Below, piece after piece: positions 1-7,178 of a DNA stretch of 14,091 nucleotides. Where the stretch lies: the NCBI GenBank assembly GCA_028275205.1, contig JAPWVB010000028.1, positions 1-14,091 of the forward strand. The letters run 5' to 3'. The notes beneath the pieces were generated by a model that searched no databases, was not told the origin of the DNA, and saw only the letters and a program-made list of their open reading frames with translations. The translations under genes and the position numbers were made by a program. Source of the DNA: Candidatus Acetothermia bacterium. GTDB taxonomy: Bacteria > Bipolaricaulota > Bipolaricaulia > RBG-16-55-9 > DRXL01. The first letter of the stretch is position 1, and every line of letters starts with the position of its first letter.

Positions 1-702
1 TTTTTGTTGTGGGTGAAGCCGGAGCGCAAGACGCTCATCCCAGGACTGATATTAGGGCTACTCAGCTTCGCTGGGTATGCGACGCAGAGCGTGGGAATGC
101 TGACAACCACGGCATCCAAAGCTGCGTTCATCACGGGCTTGAGCGTGATCTTAACTCCGATCGTCGGGGCGATCTGGCTGCGCCAGAGAATCCCTGGCCG
201 CGTGTGGCTTGCAGCACTCTTGGCGATCATCGGTCTGGGGCTGATGACACTCAACCCCACCGAAGGGGTGGTCATCGGAGATCTCTGGGTCTTTGGGACG
301 GCGCTCGCCTATGCTCTGTATATTGTCTATCTGGGAGAAATCGCTGTCCATCATAAGCCCATCGTGCTCACGTCGCTGCAGATCATCGTCGTCGCGGTGC
401 TCAGTTGGGGTTGGGCCGTGCCCCATCTGAGCGTGCTGAAAGAGCTGAGCCCATCGGTGCTTTCGGCGCTGCTCTACTTGGCTCTCTTTGCGACGGCGCT
501 CGTCTTGTGGTTGCAAGCGCTGGCGCAGCGTGTGGTGCCCGCGTATGCCGCGGCGCTCATCTTTGCGCTGGAACCGGTCTTCGCTGCAATCTTTGCGTAC
601 TTTATGCTGGGGGAGACGCTCAGCCTCCAAGGCTGGCTCGGCGGTGGACTCGTCGTCGTGGCTATGATCTTAGGAGGGCTGGGCTCCGCCCAGCGGACGT
701 GA
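1..702 (+). CDS. EamA/DMT-family transporter, 5'-truncated
   Basis: This is the C-terminal part of a drug/metabolite-transporter (EamA) family permease, an inner-membrane protein that moves small molecules; the substrate cannot be told. The frame is open to the window edge (the first codons read F-L-L-W-V-K-P-E), so the real start lies upstream. About 234 codons are present against roughly 290-300 for the family, so perhaps 60 residues are missing. Several hydrophobic helices are visible. The stretch GYATQSVGMLTTTASKAAFI and the later ALEPVFAAIFAYFMLGE are typical of the first and second EamA repeats; the P-x-x-A-x-x-x-x-x-x-LGE pattern ends the second. The gene stops at a TGA just before the promoter of the next gene. 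A 7-bp hairpin (678-694) lies in its last codons. Family assignment is firm, substrate unknown. Confidence 0.88.
   Translation, partial: FLLWVKPERKTLIPGLILGLLSFAGYATQSVGMLTTTASKAAFITGLSVILTPIVGAIWLRQRIPGRVWLAALLAIIGLGLMTLNPTEGVVIGDLWVFGTALAYALYIVYLGEIAVHHKPIVLTSLQIIVVAVLSWGWAVPHLSVLKELSPSVLSALLYLALFATALVLWLQALAQRVVPAYAAALIFALEPVFAAIFAYFMLGETLSLQGWLGGGLVVVAMILGGLGSAQRT
678..694 (+). other. Short hairpin at the end of the EamA gene
   Basis: GCTGGGC (678-684), loop TCC, GCCCAGC (688-694) form a perfect 7-bp stem eight bases before the end of the gene. No T-run follows, so it is not a canonical intrinsic terminator. It could protect the mRNA end or be incidental to coding sequence. Confidence 0.35.
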
Positions 703-704
703 GC

Positions 705-734
705 TTGGCATTGTGAGCGCGTATGCGCTACAAT
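705..734 (+). promoter_or_regulatory. Promoter of the PKD lipoprotein gene (predicted leaderless)
   Basis: TTGGCA (705-710) and TACAAT (729-734) are separated by 18 bp. The ATG at 742 begins 7 nt after the -10, which is where transcription would be expected to start. There is no SD sequence in between. The spacer contains the palindrome AGCGC-GTAT-GCGCT (716-729), a possible operator. Confidence 0.7.
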
Positions 735-741
735 TTCGTCT

Positions 742-1473
742 ATGATGCTACGAAGACTCTCTCTGCTCTTTGGTATTGTGGGTGTCGCTGTAGGGCTTGT
801 GGCGTGCACGCAGAACGCTCAGCCTCCCAAGGTTGAGAACAAGCCCCCCATGGCGGCGATGGAGTTCGCCCCGACGTGGGGCGAAGCCCCCTTGAAAGTC
901 TACTTCAGCGCCGCTCAGTCGAGCGATCCTGATGGGACCATCGTCAGCTACGTGTGGAGCTTCGGCGATGGCGCTCAAGGCAACGGGATGTTCGCCGAGC
1001 ACGAGTACACCAAGAAGGGCTCGTTTGTTGTGACGCTAACGGTCACCGACGACAAGGGGGCAACGAGTTCCGCGAAGGGCACAGTCTTTGTGATCGAGGC
1101 GCCGGCGCCACCTCCGCCCTCTTCGTCTGGGCGCACGGACAAGATCGAAAACGATCTGATCATCTACACCCGCACCGTGCCGGATGCGCTCAGCTCCGGG
1201 GGAACGTTCAAAGTCACTGTTACCGTCACGGCGAAGGTGGGCCTGCGGGCGCTTGTCGTCAGCGAGACGTTGCCCAGCGGGCTGCAGCTTGTGTCGGGCG
1301 ACTTGCGGGCGGCACAATTAGGGCTGAACGCCAATCAAAAATTAGAGTTCAGTTATGAGATCAAAGCGGGATCAGCGTCGGGGGTATTTGCGATCTCCGG
1401 CCAGGCGACCCCGGCGACCGACGAGGGCGCTCAGCCTGCTCTAGAGCTAAAGTCCCAGATCAAGGTGCAGTAA
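742..1473 (+). CDS. PKD-domain lipoprotein
   Basis: A 243-residue exported lipoprotein. The N-terminus has two arginines, a hydrophobic stretch and a lipobox (L-V-A-C), with Cys22 as the predicted acylated residue. Residues about 33-118 form a PKD (polycystic kidney disease) beta-sandwich, recognisable by SSDPDGTIVSYVWSFGDG and the later HEYTKKGSFVVTLTVTDDKG. A Pro/Ser-rich linker (about 121-131) leads to a second beta-rich domain (about 138-243) resembling DUF11/conserved-repeat domains, with ETLPSGLQLVSGD. Such proteins usually act in surface adhesion or protein-protein contacts; no enzymatic residues are seen. It appears monocistronic, with a promoter whose -10 lies 7 nt before the ATG and no SD site, so its mRNA is probably leaderless. 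The precise role is unknown. Confidence 0.88.
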   Translation: MMLRRLSLLFGIVGVAVGLVACTQNAQPPKVENKPPMAAMEFAPTWGEAPLKVYFSAAQSSDPDGTIVSYVWSFGDGAQGNGMFAEHEYTKKGSFVVTLTVTDDKGATSSAKGTVFVIEAPAPPPPSSSGRTDKIENDLIIYTRTVPDALSSGGTFKVTVTVTAKVGLRALVVSETLPSGLQLVSGDLRAAQLGLNANQKLEFSYEIKAGSASGVFAISGQATPATDEGAQPALELKSQIKVQ

Positions 1474-1517
1474 TTTCAAGAATTACTCCTGACTTCGCGC
1501 TGCTAACTCAATGTGGG

Positions 1518-1523
1518 TATAAT
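1518..1523 (+). promoter_or_regulatory. -10 element of the nucleotidyltransferase gene (predicted leaderless)
   Basis: A perfect TATAAT ends 6 nt before the ATG at 1530. No good -35 is present at 16-18 bp spacing (the best, near 1494-1499, matches only TT), and no SD is seen. A small inverted repeat GTAATT-TCAAG-AATTAC lies just upstream at the end of the preceding gene. Confidence 0.55.
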
Positions 1524-1529
1524 GTTTGT

Positions 1530-1958
1530 ATGACAGAGCGTCAGCGGTTCTCTCTTGAGCTTTGTGAGCGTGAGGGCATCGTGCAGCCCATCGTAGCCCA
1601 ACTGGCCCAGCACCCAGAAATTCTAGCTGTAGTGCTCTACGGCTCGTTTCTCAATAGAGAAAGATTCCGCGATATTGATCTTGCCCTGCTCGTTGACGAG
1701 CGCAGACTTCCGCCTGAAGGCTTTCTCGATTATGAGCTTGATCGCCTCGAGGAGCTCTCCCGCTTGAGCAAATTTCCGTTAGATATTCGCATTGTCAATC
1801 GGGCTCCGGTGCTCTTTCGCTATGCCGTGACCCAAGGGCGCGTGCTCTTCTGCCGCGAGGAACGCGCGTGGGTTGAGTTCTGCGAGCGCACGTGGAAAGA
1901 ATATCTCGACTTTGAGCCTGTAGCGCGATTATATATTCAAGAGCTAGCTCGTGGCTAG
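1530..1958 (+). CDS. MNT-type nucleotidyltransferase domain protein
   Basis: A 142-residue protein of the DNA polymerase beta-like nucleotidyltransferase superfamily (minimal nucleotidyltransferase, MNT). Gly38-Ser39 starts the GSF motif, followed by D48-I-D50 (together GSF-x8-DID). A third acidic residue, Asp85 in PLDIRIV, completes the expected metal triad. MNT proteins are commonly paired with HEPN proteins as type VII toxin-antitoxin modules, in which the MNT partner AMPylates the HEPN toxin. Here no HEPN gene adjoins: the upstream neighbour is a lipoprotein gene and the downstream neighbour (meaB) converges with a 7-nt gap. The C-terminal ~35 residues are charged and aromatic-rich and of unknown role. 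All catalytic positions look intact. The function is therefore unknown beyond probable NMP transfer. Predicted leaderless from the TATAAT six bases upstream. Confidence 0.85.
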   Translation: MTERQRFSLELCEREGIVQPIVAQLAQHPEILAVVLYGSFLNRERFRDIDLALLVDERRLPPEGFLDYELDRLEELSRLSKFPLDIRIVNRAPVLFRYAVTQGRVLFCREERAWVEFCERTWKEYLDFEPVARLYIQELARG

Positions 1959-1965
1959 ACTATCT

Positions 1966-2904
1966 TCATCGCCGCGCGGTCGCCTTGAGCAGCTCACGCG
2001 CCGCTTGGTGCGGACTGAGCTCCTTTGCCCAGACCCGCTCCAGCTGGCGCTCTAAATCCTTCAGCCCCTCACCGTCCCACAGAGAAGCGCGCAGCTCGTC
2101 TTCAATGAGTCGTCTGAGGAACGCCCGCAGGCGCTCGCGCCGCCGCGCCCGCAAGCCCTCCTCCCCAAGAAACGCCCGATGCTGCTCGATCGCCTCTTTG
2201 AGCTGCTCGATGCCCTGATTGGTCAGAGCGACAGTCTTCACGATCGGGGGCACCCAGTCGCGCATCGCTAGACTCAGCATCGTTTGGAGATTTTTGACGG
2301 CAATATCAGCTTCACCCTGATCGGCTTTGTTCACACAGAAAACATCAGCGATCTCCATCAGCCCTGCTTTCATCGCCTGCACGACGTCGCCCGATTGGGG
2401 AACTAACACCAAGACGACCGTATCAGCAGCTTGAACAATATCTACTTCGACTTGGCCGACCCCGATCGTCTCTAGCAGAATGAGATCGAACCCAAAAGCA
2501 TCGAGAGCCAACGCGACTTCGTGAGCGGACTGCGCCAGACCCCCCAGACTGCCACGGGTGGCCATGCTCCGAATATAGACGCCGTCATCGCTGATGAGAT
2601 CTTGCATTCTTATTCGGTCGCCCAGGAGCGCTCCCCCACTGAACGGGCTGGTGGGATCGCACGCGATGATCGCTACTTTCTTCCCTTCGGCGCGATAGAG
2701 TGGGGTTAACTTATCGACTAAAGAGCTTTTGCCCGCCCCCGGCGGCCCGGTGATCCCGATCCTGTACGCTCCTCCCGTCTTGGGATAGAGCGCATCGAGG
2801 ATCTCTTGATACCCCGGCGCGCGGTTCTCGATGAGCGAGATGATCTTCGCCAGAGCGATCGCGTCTTTCGCGAAGAATCTCTTGAGCAACTGATCTACAT
2901 CCAT
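1966..2904 (-). CDS. meaB: Methylmalonyl-CoA mutase-associated GTPase (MeaB/ArgK family)
   Basis: A 312-residue SIMIBI-class G3E GTPase. MeaB chaperones the adenosylcobalamin-dependent methylmalonyl-CoA mutase, gating cofactor loading and protecting against inactivation. Visible elements are the Walker A G-P-P-G-A-G-K-S-S (53-61), switch I region DPTSPFSGGALLGDR (83-97), the Walker B/G3-type ETIGVGQ (145-151) and the G4 motif NKAD (192-195). The C-terminal arm (about 245-312) is helical and charged, as expected for the dimerisation region. Length is close to the usual 310-330. It starts 6 nt after the stop of the YVTN propeller gene and is probably co-transcribed with it. No SD is seen; an AATAAT five bases before the ATG could be a weak internal promoter, but it lacks a -35. 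No mutase gene is present in this window, so the partner must lie elsewhere or be a related acyl-CoA mutase such as Icm or Hcm. Confidence 0.93.
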   Translation of the reverse strand: MDVDQLLKRFFAKDAIALAKIISLIENRAPGYQEILDALYPKTGGAYRIGITGPPGAGKSSLVDKLTPLYRAEGKKVAIIACDPTSPFSGGALLGDRIRMQDLISDDGVYIRSMATRGSLGGLAQSAHEVALALDAFGFDLILLETIGVGQVEVDIVQAADTVVLVLVPQSGDVVQAMKAGLMEIADVFCVNKADQGEADIAVKNLQTMLSLAMRDWVPPIVKTVALTNQGIEQLKEAIEQHRAFLGEEGLRARRRERLRAFLRRLIEDELRASLWDGEGLKDLERQLERVWAKELSPHQAARELLKATARR

Positions 2905-2910
2905 CTTCGA

Positions 2911-4020
2911 TTATTGTGTACAGAACCCCGTGAGCGAGTACAGGAGCAATTCGCTTGTGTTGATCCCGTTGGCCACCCATAGTTGGCGCTCGACGCGCGA
3001 TTCTGTTGGGCTGATCGCGACCGTTGGGGTCGCTAAGAGCGCGACTTGGCCCAAGCGTTCGGCGGTGCTCAAGAGCTGAACGTTGTGAAACGGGTCTTGG
3101 CCGGGCTGAGCGCCAGGACTGGCAATGAACGATGCTTTGACGAAGCCCACGCCGGAGCGCACTCCCGTGTTCACGGTGTAGACGCACGAGAAGACCGGGT
3201 CGAGGAAGACCGCGCGCGGCGCGTCTCCCACGGGAAAGACGGAATCTATCTGAAAAGTCGTAGTGCTGATGCGGCTGAGGGTGTCGTTGCCCGTATTGAT
3301 AAAGTACGCGTAGAGATCGCCTAAGAGCGTCCCTGGCGCTGTGGTGATGGGGCCGGGCTGCGGTCCGGTGCGCGCCGTCTGAATGACTTTATAGCGATTG
3401 GGATTGTTGGGATCGTCGTTGATGTCAGTAACAGTAATCGCATTGAGGGTGCTATGCGTGACGAAGGCGCGGTTGAACGCCCCAGCGCTGTAGAGCGCGA
3501 TGGCTTCGGGGCTGTTACCAACAGAAATCGTCGAGATGTCGGCTCTCAGATTTCCCGTCGTTGTGTCAATGATGCTGAGCGTGCCATCGCCAGCGTTGAC
3601 GACATACAGATCGGCGTTATGCGAGGCGCGCGCCAGCGCAATAGGGCGCTGGCCCACTCTCACAGTAGCACGCACGGCTCCGCTGGGCATATCGATGACT
3701 AAGACAGAATTTGCAGTCGCGTCAGCGATGAACGCGGTTTTGCAGTCGGCATTGAGCGCCAGGGCTTTCGGGTCAGCGCTTGGGACGGAGACAGGCGCGC
3801 CCACAAGCTGGCGCGTCAGGGTGTTAAAAATCTGTAGATTTGCTGCGCCAGCGACTCTCGTCAGAGCGACGAGCTGGGTGTTTCTCTCACACGACGCAAG
3901 AGCGATCAGCTCACCGGCGAGAGTGAACCGAGCTTGGGGGACTAAAGTCGGCTGTTGGCCAAATGAAAGTCCAGCTGTGAGCATCACTGCGACGGACAGC
4001 ACAAGAGCGAGTATTCGCAT
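2911..4020 (-). CDS. Secreted YVTN-type beta-propeller protein
   Basis: A 369-residue exported protein with a clear Sec signal peptide (about residues 1-21, ending near GLSFG-QQ) and no lipobox. The mature part consists of about seven beta-propeller blades of the YVTN/cytochrome-cd1-like class. Examples are NSVLVIDMPSGAVRATVRVG followed by QRPIALA, DLYVVNAGDGTLSIIDTTTG followed by NSPEAIAL, and CVYTVNTG. No catalytic, haem-binding or metal motifs are visible. Such propellers serve as extracellular binding scaffolds; the ligand is unknown. AGGAGG at 4025-4030 lies 4 nt before the ATG and fixes the start. The gene begins 16 nt after the stop of the Asp-box propeller gene and lies 6 nt before meaB, so all three probably share a transcript beginning at the tRNA-Thr promoter. 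Confidence 0.85.
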   Translation of the reverse strand: MRILALVLSVAVMLTAGLSFGQQPTLVPQARFTLAGELIALASCERNTQLVALTRVAGAANLQIFNTLTRQLVGAPVSVPSADPKALALNADCKTAFIADATANSVLVIDMPSGAVRATVRVGQRPIALARASHNADLYVVNAGDGTLSIIDTTTGNLRADISTISVGNSPEAIALYSAGAFNRAFVTHSTLNAITVTDINDDPNNPNRYKVIQTARTGPQPGPITTAPGTLLGDLYAYFINTGNDTLSRISTTTFQIDSVFPVGDAPRAVFLDPVFSCVYTVNTGVRSGVGFVKASFIASPGAQPGQDPFHNVQLLSTAERLGQVALLATPTVAISPTESRVERQLWVANGINTSELLLYSLTGFCTQ

Positions 4021-4036
4021 AAACCCTCCTTCTGAG

Positions 4037-5644
4037 TTATTCTGGATCGAACCCAGGCTGCACTGGGATTTTGGCGAAGAAGACGTCGGGGTCGGGACGA
4101 CCGTTGGGATATCTTTCGGTCTTCAGTATAGAACGGTTGTCGCCCCATGTCAGATAGAAAAACTGAGCGTCCGCAGCCATCTGATTATAGTCGCCCATAT
4201 AGCAGATCCCCCGCATGGCATCGAAGTTCTGCGAGCTCGTCCGCTGCCCAAACGTCGGGGGCACGTCGAACGAGACATCGGTCACGCGCAGATTGGGCTC
4301 AAAGCTCCTGCCGCCGTTGCGCGACCGCGCGAAGTAGACGTCTATTTTGAGATTATTCGGATCGAGCCGCCGGTCGTAGAAGAAGACCCCCACCGTGCCG
4401 TCGGCGGCGACGGCCACCGCGGGCATAAATTGATCGGTCTGTGTGGCATCGTCGTTGACCCGCACGGGGTCTGAAAAAGTCTTTCCTCCGTCGAACGAGC
4501 TGACGAGGAAGACATCGCTCATATCGGGGCCGGAGCCGTCGGGATCGGACTGATACGCAATATAGATCGCGCCGCGAAAGAAGCTTGTGGGGCTGCGGTC
4601 TACGGCGACCGAGGGCAGCTCAAGGGTGCGGATGCCGCCGCGCAGGGCCTGGCGCCGACAGTTATTCGTCGCTTGAGGGTCGAAAGTGCGAGTGAGCTGA
4701 GCTACCGTCACGGCGGGGCCGAATGTTATTCCGCCGTCGTCGGAGCGTCGCAGTCTCAAAGAGCGTCCGGAGTCGAGCGTAAGCCAGATCACGTAGACTT
4801 CGCCGTTGGGGCCGACGGCCGGGGTCGCCCCCTGGACAGAGGGCTCATCGGAGAGCACGATGGGCGCCGAGAACGTCTTGCCCCCATCAGTCGAGCGCAC
4901 AAAGAGTATCTGAGGGCCGTCGGGAGTAATTTCCGTCCATGCCATATAGACGTTCCCATTGAAGCGTCCGCCAGTGTCGTCAACAGCGATGAGCTCTTTG
5001 TCTTGGAAGTGCACATCGGCTGGACCGGTCCCACCAACCAAGACAGGCTCAGCGAAAGTTTTTCCGTCATCTAGAGATTTGGCCACGCCGAGGAACGAGA
5101 GCGAGCTGCGCTGAGCTGGGACGAACTGAATGTTTGCGAAATAGAAATTCCCTTGGCTGTCCACGCCTAAAGATGGGTCAGAGTAGCCCAGAGAGCGAGG
5201 GCTTGGGGGGACGCGCCCAAGGTCAGTGAACGTCCGCCCGCCGTCTTCAGACCGAGCGTAGCCGGATAAGCTCGAGACACCCACGGTGGCGGGCAGATAC
5301 TGCCCCGTGTCCACGAACGCCACGAGCACCGTGTCTTTATAGAGAGCTATAGTTGTCTCGCTCTGGGTCGTCTGTTCGGGGACATCGGTCGAGGGGTCGT
5401 TGACGCGAATATTTTTCCATGACTGAGCGTCCTGAGCTACAGCAACGGTCTTATGCGTTAGAGCCGAAGAGAACTGGGGCGAGCAAATGGTGATCAGTGC
5501 AGATTCTCCAGAGCTTGAGAGCAGTTCTCGCCAAGGGGAGTCGAGCAACCAGCAGAGCGAGGGCCGTTCAGCAAATGATGTCAACGGGGCCAAAAAAAAG
5601 AGCGCAACTCCACCGACAAGCAAGAGCGTCCCAAAGCGCTTCAT
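4037..5644 (-). CDS. Secreted Asp-box (BNR/sialidase-like) beta-propeller protein
   Basis: A 535-residue exported protein with a signal peptide at residues about 1-25 (M-K-R-F then a hydrophobic core ending TSFA). Six Asp-box repeats (S-x-D-x-G-x-T/S-F) are visible near residues 132, 190, 251, 301, 383 and 441, for example SEDGGRTF, STDGGKTF and SFDGGKTF. They mark a sialidase-type propeller fold. The sialidase catalytic set (FRIP arginine, nucleophile Tyr/Glu pair) is not recognisable, so glycosidase activity is not claimed. I chose the ATG at 5644 rather than one 105 nt upstream because the longer version would read through tRNA-Thr and lacks a signal peptide at its N-terminus. The chosen ATG lies exactly 8 nt after the tRNA CCA end (spacer GACCCTCT), with no SD and no promoter of its own. 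Its mRNA 5' end is therefore probably made by tRNA processing. Confidence 0.85.
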   Translation of the reverse strand: MKRFGTLLLVGGVALFFLAPLTSFAERPSLCWLLDSPWRELLSSSGESALITICSPQFSSALTHKTVAVAQDAQSWKNIRVNDPSTDVPEQTTQSETTIALYKDTVLVAFVDTGQYLPATVGVSSLSGYARSEDGGRTFTDLGRVPPSPRSLGYSDPSLGVDSQGNFYFANIQFVPAQRSSLSFLGVAKSLDDGKTFAEPVLVGGTGPADVHFQDKELIAVDDTGGRFNGNVYMAWTEITPDGPQILFVRSTDGGKTFSAPIVLSDEPSVQGATPAVGPNGEVYVIWLTLDSGRSLRLRRSDDGGITFGPAVTVAQLTRTFDPQATNNCRRQALRGGIRTLELPSVAVDRSPTSFFRGAIYIAYQSDPDGSGPDMSDVFLVSSFDGGKTFSDPVRVNDDATQTDQFMPAVAVAADGTVGVFFYDRRLDPNNLKIDVYFARSRNGGRSFEPNLRVTDVSFDVPPTFGQRTSSQNFDAMRGICYMGDYNQMAADAQFFYLTWGDNRSILKTERYPNGRPDPDVFFAKIPVQPGFDPE

Positions 5645-5652
5645 AGAGGGTC

Positions 5653-5727
5653 TGGAGCCGGCGAGAGGAATCGAACCTCCGACCCACGGTTTACGAAACC
5701 GTTGCTCTACCGCTGAGCTACGCCGGC
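5653..5727 (-). tRNA. tRNA-Thr (CGT anticodon)
   Basis: The minus strand folds as a complete cloverleaf. The 7-bp acceptor is GCCGGCG/CGCCGGC. The anticodon stem is ACGGT/ACCGT with loop TTCGTAA, giving anticodon CGT, which reads ACG (Thr). The T-arm is GGAGG-TTCGATT-CCTCT. The discriminator is T and CCA is encoded (5653-5655). A promoter lies just upstream. The next gene's ATG is 8 nt past the CCA. Confidence 0.97.
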
Positions 5728-5737
5728 GCTGTGTAGA

Positions 5738-5766
5738 ATTATAGAGCAAGGGGGCGAGTGCTGCAA
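5738..5766 (-). promoter_or_regulatory. Promoter of the tRNA-Thr / propeller / meaB unit
   Basis: On the minus strand TTGCAG (5761-5766) and a perfect TATAAT (5738-5743) are separated by 17 bp. Transcription would begin near 5731, about 4 nt before the mature tRNA 5' end. It stands back-to-back with the glcD promoter, the two -35 boxes being 6 bp apart. Confidence 0.75.
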
Positions 5767-5772
5767 GGGAAT

Positions 5773-5801
5773 TTGACGCACTGCCTTGGGCAAGCTACTA
5801 T
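5773..5801 (+). promoter_or_regulatory. Promoter of the glcD-lutC operon (predicted leaderless)
   Basis: TTGACG (5773-5778) and TACTAT (5796-5801) are separated by 17 bp. The ATG at 5808 begins after six bases (AAAACT), at the expected transcription start. No SD precedes it. Confidence 0.75.
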
Positions 5802-5807
5802 AAAACT

Positions 5808-7178
5808 ATGACAGATGTTGATCTTCAAGACCTCCAAGCCCTGCTCGGCCCGGAGCGCGTCCTCACGGGAGAATCAGAACTGCTCATCCACGCGCGCGAT
5901 GAGTCCCATCACCCCGAACATAAGCCCGACGCTGTCATCTACCCCCAGAGCACCGAAGAGATCTCCAAAATCTTAAAATTCGCCAATGAACGAAGAATTC
6001 CCGTGACAGCTTGGGGCGCGGGCACGAGCCTGGAGGCCAACCCCATCCCCGTCCACGGGGGCATCGTGCTCGATCTCTCTCGGATGAATCAAATCATCGC
6101 AATCTATCCCGAAGATTTGCAAGCCGTCGTCCAGCCCGGCGTCACCCACACCGAGCTCAATCAGAAGCTCTCAAAGTACGGGCTCTTCTTCCCTCCCGAC
6201 CCTGGCGCTTCCGCTACCATTGGCGGCATGGTCGCCAACAACGCCGCTGGCATCCAAGCGATCAAATACGGCGCGACGAAAGATTATGTCCTAGCCCTCG
6301 AAGTCGTGCTCGCCAACGGCGAAATTATCAAAGTGGGCAACCGCGCCATGCGAACTTCTTCGGGATATAACTTAGTTGGGCTCTTTGTCGGCTCCGAGGG
6401 GACGCTGGGAATCTTTACGGAGATCACGCTGCGTCTCGCGGGCATCCCCAAGGAAGTCTCCGCGGCGATAGCAGCATTCCCGACGCTTGAACAAGCCGCG
6501 CAAGCTGTCGTCCAGATCGTGCAGTCGGGCTTAGACCCGGCAGCGCTAGAGCTCCTCGACCCCGATTGTATGCGAGCTATTAATTATCTCAAAAATCTGA
6601 GCTTGGCCGAGCAGCCCACGCTCTTTTTAGAGTTTCGCGGGCACGCGCGAGAAGTCGTGCGAGACGAGCTGCGCTTTGCCCAAGAGATCTGCGAGCAGAA
6701 CGGCTGCTCAAGCTTTTCCAGCGCTTTGGGGCAAGAGGAGCGCAACAAGCTCTGGGAGGCGCGCCATCACTTGGCGTATGCTTCTGCGGCGCTCAACCCC
6801 GGCAAGCGCGCTATCGTGGTGGACGTCGCGGTGCCGATCTCGAAGTTCCCTACGATGGTCGAGTTCGCGCGACAGAAACTCAAAGAGCACAATCTCGATG
6901 GGCCGGTCTTCGGCCACGCCGGCGACGGGAATTTTCACGTGGGAATCTTCTATAATCCCGACGACCCTGACGAGAGAGCGCGCGCTCACGCGGCCAACGA
7001 TGCGATCGTCTTTCGTGCGCTTGAGCTCGGGGGCACAGCGACGGGGGAGCACGGCGTAGGTGTGGGCAAGATCAAATTCATGCGCGCCGAGCACGGCGCA
7101 AGTTACGAATTGATGAGACAGATCAAGAAGCTCTTAGACCCCAACGGGATTCTCAATCCGGGGAAGATCTTCGAATGA
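5808..7178 (+). CDS. glcD: FAD-linked oxidase, glycolate oxidase GlcD / D-lactate dehydrogenase family
   Basis: A 456-residue flavoprotein of the vanillyl-alcohol-oxidase/PCMH superfamily, expected to oxidise a 2-hydroxy acid such as D-lactate or glycolate to the 2-keto acid. The N-terminal FAD_binding_4 domain (about residues 35-215) shows VTAWGAGTSLEANPIPVHGG, the PGASATIGGMVANNAAG pyrophosphate-binding loop and GSEGTLGIFTEITLRL. The C-terminal FAD-oxidase domain carries GHAGDGNFHVGIF and GGTATGEHGVGVGK, which include conserved substrate/FAD-site histidines and glutamate, and ends with LLDPNGILNPGKIF. Length is typical (about 455-490). Its TGA overlaps the ATG of the LUD-domain gene (ATGA), so the two are translationally coupled. 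No GlcF or LutB iron-sulfur partner is adjacent. The exact substrate cannot be settled from sequence. Confidence 0.92.
   Translation: MTDVDLQDLQALLGPERVLTGESELLIHARDESHHPEHKPDAVIYPQSTEEISKILKFANERRIPVTAWGAGTSLEANPIPVHGGIVLDLSRMNQIIAIYPEDLQAVVQPGVTHTELNQKLSKYGLFFPPDPGASATIGGMVANNAAGIQAIKYGATKDYVLALEVVLANGEIIKVGNRAMRTSSGYNLVGLFVGSEGTLGIFTEITLRLAGIPKEVSAAIAAFPTLEQAAQAVVQIVQSGLDPAALELLDPDCMRAINYLKNLSLAEQPTLFLEFRGHAREVVRDELRFAQEICEQNGCSSFSSALGQEERNKLWEARHHLAYASAALNPGKRAIVVDVAVPISKFPTMVEFARQKLKEHNLDGPVFGHAGDGNFHVGIFYNPDDPDERARAHAANDAIVFRALELGGTATGEHGVGVGKIKFMRAEHGASYELMRQIKKLLDPNGILNPGKIFE

Noticed and set aside
1470..1486. GTAATT-TCAAG-AATTAC as a terminator of the PKD lipoprotein gene
   Set aside because: The stem is only 6 bp, AT-rich and not followed by a T-tract.
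3500..4474. 324-codon open frame on the plus strand opposite the two propeller genes
   Set aside because: Antisense shadow: the minus strand carries signal peptides and repeat motifs, while this frame has no recognisable domain and crosses two gene boundaries.
4037..5644. True sialidase
   Set aside because: Asp boxes define only the fold; the catalytic arginine triad and Tyr/Glu pair are not recognisable.
5645..5749. N-terminal extension of the Asp-box propeller frame by 35 residues
   Set aside because: It reads through tRNA-Thr and its promoter region; the internal ATG at 5644 begins a proper signal peptide.
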